A stretch of 64,000 nt of DNA from Ficedula albicollis (Eukaryota; Chordata; Aves; Passeriformes; Muscicapidae): assembly GCF_000247815.1 (NCBI RefSeq), contig NC_021678.1:29981749-30045748 (forward strand), read 5' to 3'. The notes under the pieces are model-generated. The model was given only the letters and a program-made list of their open reading frames with translations. It searched no databases and was not told where the DNA came from. The translations under genes and the position numbers were made by a program. Numbering within the stretch: position 1 is the stretch's first letter; each line of letters begins with the position of its first letter. Positions 20,368-34,100 of the stretch are shown here, piece after piece.

Positions 20368-22911
20368 ACATTTCTATACAACTCCTGCATACATCATGCA
20401 GAACCAGCAGCTTCTCTTCTGGATTCTGCTCTACTTATAGCTCATTTCCTTCAACTCCACTCATTTTAAGGAGACAGTAGCCATATAGGCAAAGTGTTGG
20501 TGGGAGCACACAGGCTGAGCAAACAGATCCATGATGGTCACAAGATGAGAAAGAAGCCTTCTGAGCCATCCCTTCCTGCAGTGCTTTAGCTGCAGCTGTG
20601 TGTGCTCCAAGTGCAGGGTGAGGAGCACCAGGGCAGCACCGAGGCTGCTCCTCAGACTGCAGAGGAACAGGATGTGGTCAGCCTGGGGTCTGCTCTTATC
20701 AGCTGATGGCAGATGGAAGTTCCTGCTAGAGGTGCAGAGATTGCTCCTCAAAGGGAAAGAAATACTCCTTGTTGCCCTTAGGAAAGGGAGAGTCACCTTT
20801 CTAACTCCTTACATTGCTGCAGTTCAGCAAACCCTGGCAATCACAGCTCTATCTCACCACTCTGCTTTGAAACCATCCCTGACCTTGTAACAGCTGGAGC
20901 ACTCCAGTGCCTCTGCTCCAGCACAGCCAGGTCCTGCTCACACGTTCTCCAGCCAATTCCTTTGTTTCCTTGCACTCTGGCATCGTCTTCCTTGATGTCT
21001 TGGCTCCACTGCAGCACACAATATTCCCAGAGTAAGCTTGGATTTATTTTCCATTTCTCCATGCCTGTGTCAGCTCACCTGTGGACACTGATAGAAGGAT
21101 CATAGTGGCTGTAATCTATCAAGCTCTTAATTTTTTTTTTCTCATTGCTCGTAATGAACACCATGGCCTCATTCAGTAACTTCTGCTCTGGGCACAAAGC
21201 CAGAGCTCCTGGGATATGGCATCTAGTAAACTTCCCCTATTGTTACAATCTCTGAAAAATTAGAAAATAGGCACTACTTTAAAATCATAGCCAGTACCTA
21301 ATCAATTGTGCATTAACTAAAGACAATTTCTTAGTTTGCAGAAAAATGTTTCCAGTTAACTGACTCAATATATAGCACAAGGATGGCACAAGACAGTTTT
21401 TGCTGTAAGAAATTGCTCTTTCATCTGTGAACTGCACGGGCTGTGGTGGAAACTTCTTCCTTTTTTTGAATATCCATGTTCCAGTCTCTAACTTGATGGA
21501 AAAAAGCACAATACCTTATTGTGACTCTGCATTGACTCCACCACAAAAATGTTTTTGATTGTTAGAACACATCAAGGTATGAATGAGAACTAACAGAACA
21601 GAATTTATTCTGAAAAAACCAGGCTGAATTCCAGCCACACAAAGCATTTGCACTTCTCACTAATTTACCCAGGCTGCATCTCTTGAAAATCAAGCCATTT
21701 TTGCACTGACTAAAGGAGCTCTGAATCCATTGTCCCTAAGACAAAGAGTTGGACACTGCTGTCAGGGAGGCCCTTTTACAAGTTGTTTTATTCCACAGCT
21801 ATTCACATGAATACGAAATCTGCAAATTTCAGTAAGGACTCACGTGATTTTGCAAAACCAACAACTTACACAAAATCTCTTGTATCAAGATGAGGCTGTA
21901 GCTTTAAATATAAACACACTCCTATGAGAAAGCTTTAAGATTTAGAGAAGTCCAGTGTAAGGACCAAATTCTGAATGCAAACACGTGAAACTCCACTGGA
22001 ATCTTCAGCAGCGTGGTAGAACACCGAAAGCAAAATTTGGTTCTTAATGTGTCCCTGAAGACTGTAATTATATTTCCCATTGTACTAGTAACATTAATTG
22101 AATGTTTAGCTGAAATCAAGTTCATTACAAGTTAAATACAGTACCTAGCCTATTAGGATGGTGTTTATAATTATAGTCATAAAGCACTTGTAAAACACCT
22201 TCATTGCAGCAAAGGGTGAAAGTTGGGTGTAGTGGCTGCTAAAGCACCTCAGTTCTCTCTCTGCATCTTTGCAGCATTGTGGACCAAGGTCACCTGTGCC
22301 ACTGAATCACCTCCAGAGCTGCTGAATTTCAGAGAGACACAGCCTACAGCTGGTAGCAAAAAAATGTAATACTGCGCAAACTGCTGTGCAAGGGTTTTTT
22401 AGTGCAGCTGGACTTTACTGAACATCCCTATATCTATAAAGAGCCACATTCTCATGCTAATATACCTAATTATTGGCCAGCTTATTGGCCTGATAATGCA
22501 TTTTTAACAATAAAACAGCTTTTAATAATACAGGACCTAAGGGATTATAGTTATCTTTGCTGTATCAGATTTTGTACTTGATTTCCTGACTCTCTGAGAG
22601 CTTCATTACAGAAAATACCTGATCTACTTTTGGTATTGCCCAAAGTCTTTCTGCCTGAACTCCAACAAACACCTTGCTCAGAGAGCTACACCACTTTTCC
22701 TGGGAGCTGAGTCATGAGCAGCAGTGAAGTTCCACCTTGGGCACTTCAGGTGAACTGAAGCTGCACAGACACTTGGTGCCACTTCTGCTCAGTTACACAC
22801 ATGAAGGAGCACCCAAATTCAAGCACAACCACTTGGCCTGTCTCACTTTCATAATAAATTAGGTTTCTTTCTATAGCCATTTTTATAAGAACAGTAGCAC
22901 CCAAAAAGAGA
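20368..22911. other. Intergenic region between poly-G run and HSPA12A 3' end
   Basis: No gene recognised. AT-rich with TAAT-type homeodomain cores between about 22430 and 22580, where the sequence looks constrained. Nothing else supports a function. Confidence 0.4.
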
Positions 22912-22928
22912 GATTAGGTTTAAGGTAT

Positions 22929-22934
22929 TTTATT
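22929..22934 (-). promoter_or_regulatory. HSPA12A: Candidate polyadenylation signal of HSPA12A
   Basis: AATAAA when read on the - strand, 4.5 kb after the stop codon. It is chosen as the most distal plausible signal; only transcript data can decide between it and the nearer ones. Confidence 0.3.
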
Positions 22935-24738
22935 TGACATGACTGAAGACACAAGAACACTCAAGATACAATCCAGACAAGTTGTGAACAGCTCCAAGTA
23001 TCAGTGAAAACCGAATTTATCTTGCACAGAGGTGAACAAGACCACAATGGTTGGTTTCATAATATAGTTTAAGACTATTTCAAGCAGGTGAGTACTGTGA
23101 CATTATGCCCAACAACTTTTATACTATTCATCCGCTTAAGCCACTTCATATCATAAATATGCAGCTTATCTTGGCTATTAAATCTCTGCAATATATAATT
23201 AGCCTTCTCATAATAATGCATTAAAACTCCTGTATATGAATATTGGTATACTCATACCAATGCAAACTGTCCTAACCACCACTGCACATTTATCATATTC
23301 TAGTACAATTAATCATTCCATCACAAATAGCTGCTAAACTTCAGCCTAGAGTTCAGTAACTTGGACCCAAACTTGCAAGTTGCTGATTAGAGCAAAACTC
23401 CAGCCAAGACCTTCTGCTTTCCCTATGGATAGCTGGCCTTGTTGTCTCTTCAACATTAAGTTGCACAATGTCATCTGAAACCCCTACCAAAAAAATGCTA
23501 TGCAGGGGAATGTCCTGCAAAAGCATCACAACTACAATTCTAAAAATGCCTCATTTCCTAGTAAATTTCATATTAATTTTACAGCCTAGCATCCTTTATT
23601 GAAATGGGCATCCACATGCCTCTTACAATGTAAAGTTGTTTAACTGGGTTATAGTCTACAGACCACAGCAATATTCTACTCAACAATTCTAATTCCTTAG
23701 AGAGACAAGCTACTTTTCCATTCTGAAAGAGGGCAACAAGGACAGCTGGGACTTTGTTCAGTAGTTCAGTGCTCTGCAAAGATAAGCTTGATAGTGTTCT
23801 CATCAGACTGAAGGAGGAAGTGCAAAAAATACGTAAACCACGTTTTACAGTCACAGGGATTTCAGCAACAAGCTCCTGCTTGGATCCAGATGGGATCTTA
23901 CAGAAGGTGAACCAGAAAAGGCAGAGGATCGCTGCTGTGCAGGGAACTGTGCTTCAGAAAAGCTGCAGAAAACACCTGTAGCTTTCCCTGCAGACAGGCT
24001 GGAAACAACACAAACATCAGGGGCCACCTGATCTTGCAGGTCACCTCCTCTTCACAGGGGAGACAGGGGGTGGCAGCCACTTACTAGACCAAATCCTGTG
24101 TTAAGGCCACTGAAAACAAATCTGTGCAGAACTGGACAGATTCAGCTTAACATAGCATGCAAGACAGCAAAGCCTATTTTTCTATAATAATTTTGGTTTT
24201 TGGCAGGTGGAAGTGGTCGACAGAGACTGTGTCTTACCTGCAGCTACAATACAAGAGTGTTGCCTGGCTTTGGAAGGTAGTTTTTCATTTGTTGTTGTTG
24301 TTGTATTTTAAACTAGAGAAGATCCTTATTAAAAACCCAAAACCCAGTGAAGAAGCTGTATACCCAGATTTTACAATCTGATTTTTGGTCTTACAGGAGG
24401 ATTCATCCATTATTATGAAGAATTGCTGGAGATGGAATGCTCACCATCTGAAACAAAGAAATGAAATCTCCAGCAACAGACTATTGCATTTGTGTGATGT
24501 GCTTAGCTGGTATGACTTGCATTGCAGGAAGAATGTTGTATTCTCTGATATACCAACATTTCTTTCCTATTATTATAAGACTGGCCTTTTACATTTCATA
24601 TCTTACCATCTTTAAAAGCCTGTAATTACAGAAGCTGATTGAGAAACTGTGTTATTTAAAATTAACAGCTGAATGAAATCAACAGAGGCAAAGTGCATTT
24701 TTATACAAGAAAATAGCACTGTAGAAAGAAAGAATCTG

Positions 24739-24758
24739 TACAATATTTAAATATTGTA
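24739..24758. repeat. Perfect 20 bp palindrome
   Basis: TACAATATTT followed by AAATATTGTA is its own reverse complement. It is AT-only apart from one CG pair and may be chance in AT-rich DNA. Confidence 0.7.
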
Positions 24759-25861
24759 TATACATAAAATTATATTGTTCATAACTCATCTTAAAGTTTC
24801 TCTTGTTTGTAAACCATGGAAAGCAACACACACAAAAAAATTCCCAGTATTTAGCTTTTAAAGCATTTAGCAGGCAGCAGGAAATCGACTGCTAGCAAGC
24901 ACACTTTGTAATTATAGAAAGTATCCAGCAGGATACTGTGACTAGCATTCTTCATAGTCCTTTATTTATTTATTTATTTTAAAGCTGAATGCAGAACAAA
25001 TTTCCCATTCAACCAGGGAATTCTGCAGGAGACACAGAAAACTCAATGACAAAATGCAGTGGATCAGTTCTGCAGCTCTCTACTGTGGCAAAACTCCAGG
25101 ATAAACACAGAAAGTTTAAGTGAAGGATTGGAAATAAATTAATGAAATAACTGATAAAGCTTTAATCTCCCAAAAGTGTTAGTAATGGATTTAACTCATG
25201 CTCAACTTTTTAAAAAGGAAGGCTCAGGTTAATAATTAATGTTGCAAAGTTTTGAAAATGTAATGAATTCCAGCAGGTAATCAGGCAGCTCTGTATAAAT
25301 GCTCTGAGAAGTGTCAGCATTTTAGGGTAATTCTACAGGTTGATGCCAGTCTGCTAATTTGGAATGGAATTAGGATTTGAATCTCTAGTTGTCAGTTCAT
25401 GGTAGATACAGAATGTAGGTTTCAGAAGTTTTCTTCCTGTATTTTGCAAAATAAAAACTATTCGAGTTGCAAACTATTCCAGATGCAAAAAAATAATTGC
25501 CAGGTGAGCATGCTTAAGGAAATATTTCCACAAAGTTGTTATTTGGAAAACAAAATGCTACCATGGCCATCAGTGCATTTCTCCTGTGTAAAGAGCTCTG
25601 TGTCCACTGCCAGATAAGGAATGCTTTATTCAATTCTATGTGTAGTTTCATTCTATTGGCTCCTGCCTTCCACTTCATTGGCCATTCAACTTAACCCAGC
25701 AACATATTTTACTGAATTAAAATGTCTGCTACAAAAAATATATTATGGTACTTCTGATCTGAATATTTTGTCTCTTCTGAATTGTTTAAATGTTTCTGGA
25801 CAGTCATCATCTAGCTGTGCTTCCAAATCTTAACACAGGAATGACCAAAAAAAGAAATATG

Positions 25862-26672
25862 ATCACTTGGGGAAGTGCTTGATAAAGCAAACGGGTCAGA
25901 GGGATGTTGACAGGCTGGAGAAATGTGCAGACAGGAACCTCACAAAGCTCAGCAAAGGCAAGTGCAAAGTGCTGAAGCTGGGCAGGAGCACCCCCTGCCC
26001 CAGGAGAAGCTGCAGCCTGCATGGGAAGCAGCTGGGGCACAGCAGCCCCTCGGCGCCGCGCAGACACCGAGCGAGGCTGGGCCACAGCCAGCACCCTGCC
26101 CTTGCCACGCACAAGGCCAGCAGCCTCCTGGCAACAGCACTGGCAGCAGCTCTGGCAGAGTCACTGCTCCCCTGAACCAGCCCTGCTGAGGCCCTGCTGA
26201 GTGCCTGCTCTGTGCTCCCCAGGACGAGAGACACGCACACACAGCTCTGAGACCGGCAAAGGGTCACGAAGGGGAGGAAGGGACCGGGGGATCTTTCACG
26301 TGAGGAGAGGCTGTGAGAGCTGGGGCTGCTGGACTCAAGGAGGCTCAGGGGATGCTAGGAATGTGTACAAATGCCTGGGAGCAGGCAGGAAAGAGGATGG
26401 AGCCAGAGTTCTCAGAGGTATCCAGTGAAGGAGCAAGAAAGAGGCAATGCGCACAAATTCAAACTCAAGAAATTCCTTTTAAGCGCAGGAAAAAACTTTT
26501 GCAGTGAAGGTTGTCAAGTAAGCTGCCTGGAGCTTAGGGATCTTCATTTTGGAGACAATAAAAATTGGAAAAAGCAACTTGTTCTGACCGATACTGCTTA
26601 GAATGCAGAGGTTTTATCAGATAGTCAATGGATGTCCCCTTCAAGCTTAACTACTCTGAGATTCTGTGGTTT
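25862..26672 (+). mobile_element. CR1-like LINE copy
   Basis: Contains GAGGGATGTTGACAGGCTGG, AGAGGCAATGCGCACAAA, then AAAAACTTTTGCAGTGAAGG and ends GAGATTCTGTGG. This order is that of avian CR1 3' parts. The middle (about 26040-26260) is very GC-rich. It sits inside the probable HSPA12A 3' UTR, on the opposite strand. Confidence 0.65.
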
Positions 26673-27480
26673 CGGATGGAGACCAATAAAAAAAAACATT
26701 TAGAAGACCCAAAAGAGAAATAGGTTTGTTCTTAATATTATTTTCCGAAGTATAATGAGGGTAATGCTAGCTAATTAATCTGACAGCTTGTCCTGAGAGC
26801 TTTGACAACAAAGGCCTAGCTTTCAAACTGGAGCAACCAACATCAGGCCCCCAAAACACATACGTATTTCCTAAATACAATTTTAAGGATTTCTGGGGAT
26901 TTTCTTTACTCAGAATTTAAGTAATTTAGATCCTATTTCTTTGAGTCATTGATTTCAGCACTTTAAATTCTGAAAGCACTGGGCAAAATCAAAATAATAC
27001 AATAAAACTACTAATTTGCTCCCATTGCCAGAGGATGGTGCTGTTTGAACAGATATCCCACACAGATACACCCCCTACAACAGCCACGTGGGTTAGTGAG
27101 TTTTTCTCAGGAGGATGAGGAAGAATAACAAGGCAGAGAGATTACAATTTGGTATTTTTTTAACTAACCTTCAGGACCCAACGATAATCAGTGCTTACTT
27201 TATAAAGGTAGATCTTTAAGCATGCTTGAGTAACTTGGTAATTTTTATGTGATTGGTAATTTTTACTACCTCTGGAACTTTTGCTCCCAAAACTTTTTAA
27301 GGGTCTTCCAAAATGCAGTCCTTGGTCACCAAAGGACACAAACACAACACACCCCACCTTCCTAGCTGTTCTCAAATAGCCTGCTGAAATTCAAGGTGAT
27401 GACATGACAGACGGAAAGTCAAAAAACGGAACACTGGAGGATCAGTCTCACAAACAGGCTGTGGTGGGGGGGAAGGGCTG

Positions 27481-28115
27481 TTAGTAATTTAAGAAATCAA
27501 TACCAACTTTGACACTTTTAGAGGTCGCAACATCAACAGCCATGGCTTTGATTTCAGTGTCCCCAAACTGCATCAGCGTTTTGATCTCGCGCCGGTTGGG
27601 CACGGAGGCGTCAGTTCCCGTCAGATCCAAGCGCAGGGTGCCGCACTTCCTCACGCCGGGCTCGGTGATGAAGCTGACGCTGTCGTGCTCCGAGCTGTAG
27701 ATATTGATCACTATGACTAACTGAGAAGGCTTGGCAGGCGTGTAGCTGCGTGTCACAGTCTCTCCCAGGGCTACAGACTGGTCGGCTGAGATGAACTTGT
27801 CGAAGACGTCGGTGCACCAGCGCGTGCCGTCCTTGACCAGCAGCTTCTCGGCGGGATGCTTGCCCTCCACGAAGCGGTTCAGCACCCCGACGCCGTAGGT
27901 GAGAGGGGAGCGCCGCACCTTGATGACGGCAGGGTCGAGGCCAAAGAGAACGGCTCCCTTGAGGATGGTCAGACCCACATCCTGGGGGATGATGACCCGG
28001 CACCTGGAGCCAAAAGCGCTCTGCACGGCTTGCTGGAGCAAGGGGGATTCGGCAAAGCCGCCCACCAGGAACAGAAACTTCACATTGGTCACCTCCGGCT
28101 TGTCAAACACTTCAC
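27481..28115 (-). CDS. HSPA12A: HSPA12A terminal coding exon
   Basis: Encodes about 210 residues from [20 protein letters not shown] to [12 protein letters not shown] and TAA. LVGGF is the adenosine-pocket glycine motif; [20 protein letters not shown] and [20 protein letters not shown] follow. The exon is unusually rich in G+C and CpG compared with its surroundings. Confidence 0.97.
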
Positions 28116-31100
28116 CTGAACAGCAACAGACAGCATCCAATCAAACCCACTTTAACAAGGTAATGCAAGTGAAAATAGCAGTGTCTAAGTGCTCGTGATC
28201 TGAAACTGCCACATCTGTGCCCACACTGCCACCCTCAGCGTGCACCACTCCCACATCCGTTATTTCCAGTATATTTCACTATGAATTCGCTCACCTCAAA
28301 GCACACAATATTTTTGAAGTGCACCAGTCCCACTTCTGCTATCTCCAGTATATTTCACTATGAATTCACTCACCTCAAAGCATACCACATTTTTGAAGTG
28401 GCATTTAAAACCAACCCTTTATTGCATTCCAGATAAATCACTCAATTTCAAATTCACTTACTATTTCTTAACCACAATAAATATCATTTGTGAAATAAAC
28501 CCTCTTAAAATTTTTACAGATTTTCCTTCCTAGCTTAAACCCACATCTACTTTCAAGAAAACCATGCTGTTCAATTGTTGGCTCACTTTCAGTTCAAACA
28601 AGTCACCTGTCACAACTGCTGCAGTCCTAGGTCTGTCTCCCTCTCTGCTCACATGTGAGCTGCTCTACACTTGCTGTCTTATTAAATTCTGAAATTTAGC
28701 TAATAATCCCTCTCATATGATGAGCAAATACATTTATTGCTGGATATTTATTCCAAATAAGTGCTTTGTAATGTGTAGAAAGCAGCACTTTTCTCACCAC
28801 AAGCACAATACTCGATGCAAATTTCATCTTCCACTAGGAAGACTTTAAATAGTAACTTTCCCAATAAGCACATGTCACTTTCCATTACTGGACAAATAAA
28901 TTCATTGCTGCTTAAGCCATGCCTGGAAGTACTTTTACCATGATGCATCATTTACTATTTGTGCTTTAGAGATGTGATTTGGGTGGTCATGAACAAATGT
29001 GACCTTCCACTAGGGAGAAACAAATTGGAGGTCTTAATAGCTGGAATAGTGAGAAACGAGTTAGAACTCTGCCATAATTTAGTTGTAGCCTGAACCAGGA
29101 AAAAAGAAAGGCAGGATCTGGGTTTCTCAGTCGCTCTGAATGTTTGCAGCCCTGGGAGCAGAGTAATTGAAGCTTATGCAGTAAGAGAATTGGAATCCCA
29201 CTGTAACCAGCACTAGAGCTAGGCAGGCTTATGTGCCCAGGACACAACCCTTACTTGTATTATTTTCCTAGCTGATTTGTAGAGAGCTGCAAGTTTCATA
29301 ATTGAATTCCTTGTCCACAGCTGGTGCACACCAGGAGGACTGTTACTGGGTTTTGGTGAGCAAAGCCTCAGTTTCAGCTCAGCCAGGAATGGAATCACAC
29401 ACAGATACGTACTCAGGTGCTGAACGATCTGGTCAATCGTAGGTTTGAAAAGAGCATTCATTGCATCCGGGCTCATCCTCAGCATTCCCTGGGAGGACCA
29501 CTTCACAAAGTCCACACTGCAAAGGAACAGTGAGAAAGGACATTACAGCATTGCAGCTGAGCTGCAGAACAACCACCATTAAATAAATCAATTCACGAGT
29601 TTACAGAGCCTGCGTGCATTTTCCTTGGAACAAAGTGCCCCACCTCACCCTAGCCCCATACCAACTGCAGTTATGTAAAACTTGAAGGGAGAATTACTAT
29701 TTTGCCTTGTCTAATTGTTGTTTTCTTTGCCTGATTGCCTTCTGCAGCATTAGCAATGCTCAACTGCTCTCTGAAACAGCTGGCAGTCAAGGCAGTGCTC
29801 GCTCATCTGAAACAGCACTGATTCATCCCCAGAAGGGCAACATTTAGATTATAACAGTGGCAGGCTAAAGCCACTGAAACACACAAGGAAAACAAGCAAG
29901 TTGGGAAGCCTCAGGAGGCAGAAGAAAGAACGGCATTTTTAATGTGGCATAACATTTATTAAGTGAATACAGGCATTGTGCTGTTCTATGACTAATACAC
30001 ATCTGGATAGCTCAGTAATCTCCCTTTCATTCATGCACATTATATGTCAACCTTTACACTCTTTCTACCCTGTTATCCAATTCATTTCATTTCATTTGAA
30101 GGAAGCATTTAGCATTTCCTCTAAGATCCACCACTAATTAACTACTAATAAAAAGGAGATGGCCCCGTGAGGGGGAATACTTCCAGAAATTTTTAATGAT
30201 TTCAGAACTTCAATCTCATTTAGAAAGTAACTTTTAGCTGGATTTCAAGTCATTTAAGCTTACATTATATTTACCAACAACTTCTGAAAAAGATGTAGGA
30301 GTTCCAGCCTGCATACTACATTCAACATTGGCTAGTTTAAAAAATTAAGATACAGGTAGTAAATATCAAATCTTCAAAAAAAAAATCAAAACTTCAAAAG
30401 ATGCACAATACCCATTTCTACCTTCTGCTCACTTCCTTCTCTACAGCAGGCCACGATTTTGTCATTTCGGGTGACTTCTTGATACTGAAAATCATGAATT
30501 AAAATATCTGGAGTGGATTATGTCTCCCTGCCTATCAAGCAAATTATCAAACTTGTAAAATCCTGTAAGAAGCAAAAGCCTGCCATCACTCCAAAAGCTG
30601 AATGCTCTCCCCTTGCAGAGCTTTATGCAGTAGTGTATGTTTTCTCCAGTGATCTGATGCTGTTAATAACTGCCCTCAAGACATGAACATATTTATAAAT
30701 CTCACAATCTTGGATGTTTTCCAGGATCCAGGCCACTAAAAATTTAGGTTATAGGCAACAAATTCTGGGTTTGATCTGACATTCCTAATTAACATGCAGG
30801 AGACTCACAATATACAGTCAAAGGGAGCGATGCAGTGGTAGCCTAACAGAAGTCACAGAAAGAAATACCTGAAAAGTGCAAGCCTTGTATAGAAAAGCTT
30901 TTGTGAGAGACTGATCAGAATTTTTCATTCTGGAAACTGCACCACAAGGCAACTCTATTTTCTCATCCTTACGCTACACTTTTACACTATTACCTTTCAG
31001 TCCTCACGTAATTAAGATATTTTAATTATTTGTCTTTGCTACCAGTAGTTAATTCTGCATTCATGAGGTTTCAGTTGCCTACTCACTTGCTTTTCCTCAG

Positions 31101-34100
31101 GGCATGCTCTACACTGTGACCTCGGAACTTCTTGTAGTAGTCAATGAAGGAGAAGGGCAGGGTGATGTTGAGGGGGTTGGTCCTGTCGGGAGCTGCCGCC
31201 CGCTTGCGGGACTCAAACGCGATCATCAGATCCACCCAGGCCGCAGGGCGCTTGATTTTAAACTGCTCAATGAAATCCTCCCCAAATATTTTACACAGCA
31301 GCTTTTCAAACTCATAATCCACACCTAGAGAACCGTATGGCCCACCTGTAGCACAGACAAAACACAGCTTTAATATTCCGGATATTCTTTTGTATTCTTA
31401 CGACATTTCGAGTTGACCATGTGCACATCAGAACAATATTCTCAGGACTGTCATGGGAGAAGGTCCACAAAAAAGGATCTTCCCTAAATGTAGCAGTTGG
31501 TCTGATACACAACACGATCTTACCTTTGTCTCATTGTTACTCCTGTATCATCATAGCCACTGTAACACTACCACTATAAATTAATGACTCAGCCAACCAC
31601 CAGCTGGGCTATACTAACTTTGAGTGCTGGTCTCATTTCAGGAAGAACTGTCAGTAAAATGCAATAAAGGCACACATTTCCTTCACTGACAAGCCAAAAC
31701 ATTACATAAACATATAGCACACTATCTAATTACCTAGAGCAAGCAGTGGAAGTGACATTACCTGTTGCTTTGTAGAGCTCCTTCAGATGTCCTTCAGGGA
31801 GCCTGATCTGATGGACAGTCATATCCACCGTGCCTCCTCCACTGTCAACCACGATGTACCGATCACCTGGAACGCCAAAGGAGAGCCAGGGGCATTCACA
31901 CCACTGTGAGCACACAGCTCACTGCAAAAGAGCTCCTGAGGGCACCAGGGGAGACAGTGGGCTACAGACAGCCAGCAATGGCCATGCTGAAGACTTGATG
32001 TTTGCCAGTAATTATAGCACAGTGATTGATAACAAATAGCAGAGTCAGATGTCAGAAGCTATTGATGCAGCACAGCTGAAAAGTGGGACTGCTCATGCTG
32101 CTGGTGTACATCCCAGTGGGCTACCAAATATTATACCATATTTATAATGTCTGTGCTAAGGAGAATATTCTAGTTGCATGGCTTTCCACCATCTCATTAA
32201 TAAATCTTATTAAGCTAGAGCATACAGAATTGCAATTCAGCACTGGTAACTAAGAGCAGCACGTGAACTTGTGGGTTTTTTTCCTTTTCCCCTTTATAAC
32301 CACTGCAAGAACAATGCAGTGCACAGCACTTTTGTGGGAAGCACAACATTTGCCTGCAATACAGAACCAGTGAGAGCCAAGTTTGCTCAGGAAAGGACAG
32401 TACCTTCCTCCAGTTCAGACCAGATCTCTCCTATGACGTTTTCCACCATGAAGGTCCGACTCTGCCGGTTCCGGCGCACGTGTTCCTTCCCTAGTGACAG
32501 AAAAAAGAAGTTACTGAGCATAAAAAAGCATGAAGAAATAAAATTAAAAACTGAAGAAAACAAGTGCAAGCAGGCTGACAGATATGTATGTATCACTTCT
32601 TAAAAAAACAAATGTACAAAAATTACTGCACGGGGACCAGGAACGTTAGTATGTCATTACTGGAAAGAAGGAAAAATGGTTTATAGCCACCCTGATCTTC
32701 CTTGATATTGTTATATACACTTATTTGTATTTTAATCTATACTAATTACCTAATAAAAATAATGCAAACTAATCATATATAGTAATAATCTAACAAGAAA
32801 GCCATAACCAGGTCTGACTTGCAGTTTTTTAGTACACTCTGGCTGGCAAAGTGTGTGCTGGCAGCAGGGTGGGGGGCTGGCAGCCAGCTGTGCTCACAGC
32901 AGCCAGCTGTGCTCTCAGCAGCCTCCACCAGCAGGTGGCAGCCCCAGCCCACTCCCAGCCAAGCTCCACACCACCTGCATGGGAGAATATCCCCACATTT
33001 CCAAAAGGCCACTGCTCATTTTGAGTGCTCAGGCAAATACGCCTCCCCAACCTCTCAGGATATCAGTCTACCCCAAAACCAGCAGCCAGAAGCACTGCTG
33101 CCCAGATTAGTAACTTCTTAAGGACACAGTGATCACCAGAGCTGACCTCCACAATTTTTAAAATGTACACCCATTAAAAATTAAGTGTCAAGCCGTTAAC
33201 TTACAAGACTTAACTGCAACTTAGACATTTAAAAGATGCAGAACAGTCTGTCAAGGGAAAGCATAGTAGTGAGAACCTCTGCTATTTATGCTTCTAAATC
33301 AACCTCTATAATGATCAAAAAAACCTGCATTCCTTATGTTATCATCACTCACCTTCAAAGGCACTTAATAAAACACTACAAGAGAGGCAGCCTGTCATGA
33401 GTGGAAACTTTTTTCTGAAAATACCAGTAAATCACAGAATACACTTTGCTTCCTATTTCTATAGAGCCTGTCATCAGAAAATAGAGCATCAGCTCCACTT
33501 GCTGCTGCACCTTCCCCAAAAGGACCTCACTATGCAGAGAAGTTGCCCCAGCCTCAGTGCACTGAGTTGGCAGCACAGGGAGAGCTCAGATGAAGCATTC
33601 CATGAGAGAACAAGCATCAGGTCCTAGCAAAGGCCTGTCAAGCCCACAGAAATCAATGGCAATCCTTTCATTCTCTCCTATGGGCACAAGTGAACACAAG
33701 AGCCAGTCTTTAACTACAACTGAAGCAAGCTTATCCTTGCTCCTATGAACACTAGAATTTTTGTTTTGACTTCACAGCAATAATATGGTCCTTGGAGTGC
33801 TTCTCTCTGTTTATATTTAAAGGGTTTTTCTCCTTAATCTGTTCTCAGCTTGTCTTGGGTGCTTGCCATGCCTTTATGAAATTTTAATTCCAACCCCAAA
33901 TTAATTCACTCCAAACTTTGTTTTCATTAATTTTGACATGAAACCTTTCTCATCCTCAATAGCTTTTTACCATACAAAGTCAAGAATGAGAGTGGTACTC
34001 CCACCCAAGAAAAAGCCCATTAGCAGAAATCCATGATCTGCCAGATTCTGCCTAGCTTCAAAACCTTAACCAGATAAACTCCTTTATTATTTTCCCAGAA

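Larger units (their letters stand above)
22912..27480 (-). other. HSPA12A: Probable HSPA12A 3' UTR
   Basis: From the stop codon the - strand runs AT-rich with no other gene. Human HSPA12A also has a long 3' UTR of several kilobases. The most convincing end is AATAAA on the - strand (TTTATT at 22929-22934 on +). An alternative signal lies at 23595-23600, and others near 24961 and 25625. A CR1-type repeat occupies roughly 25862-26672. The end point is inference. Confidence 0.4.

Noticed and set aside
20161..20469. Long frames with polyglycine or polyproline on both strands
   Set aside because: They only translate the poly-G run and its A-tracts; no family similarity and no splice context.
25867..26601. 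Several Gln/Ala/Ser-rich frames on both strands
   Set aside because: They come from the GC-rich CR1-like repeat.
27611..28119. Overlapping frames on both strands over the last HSPA12A exon
   Set aside because: Shadows caused by high GC in the true coding exon.
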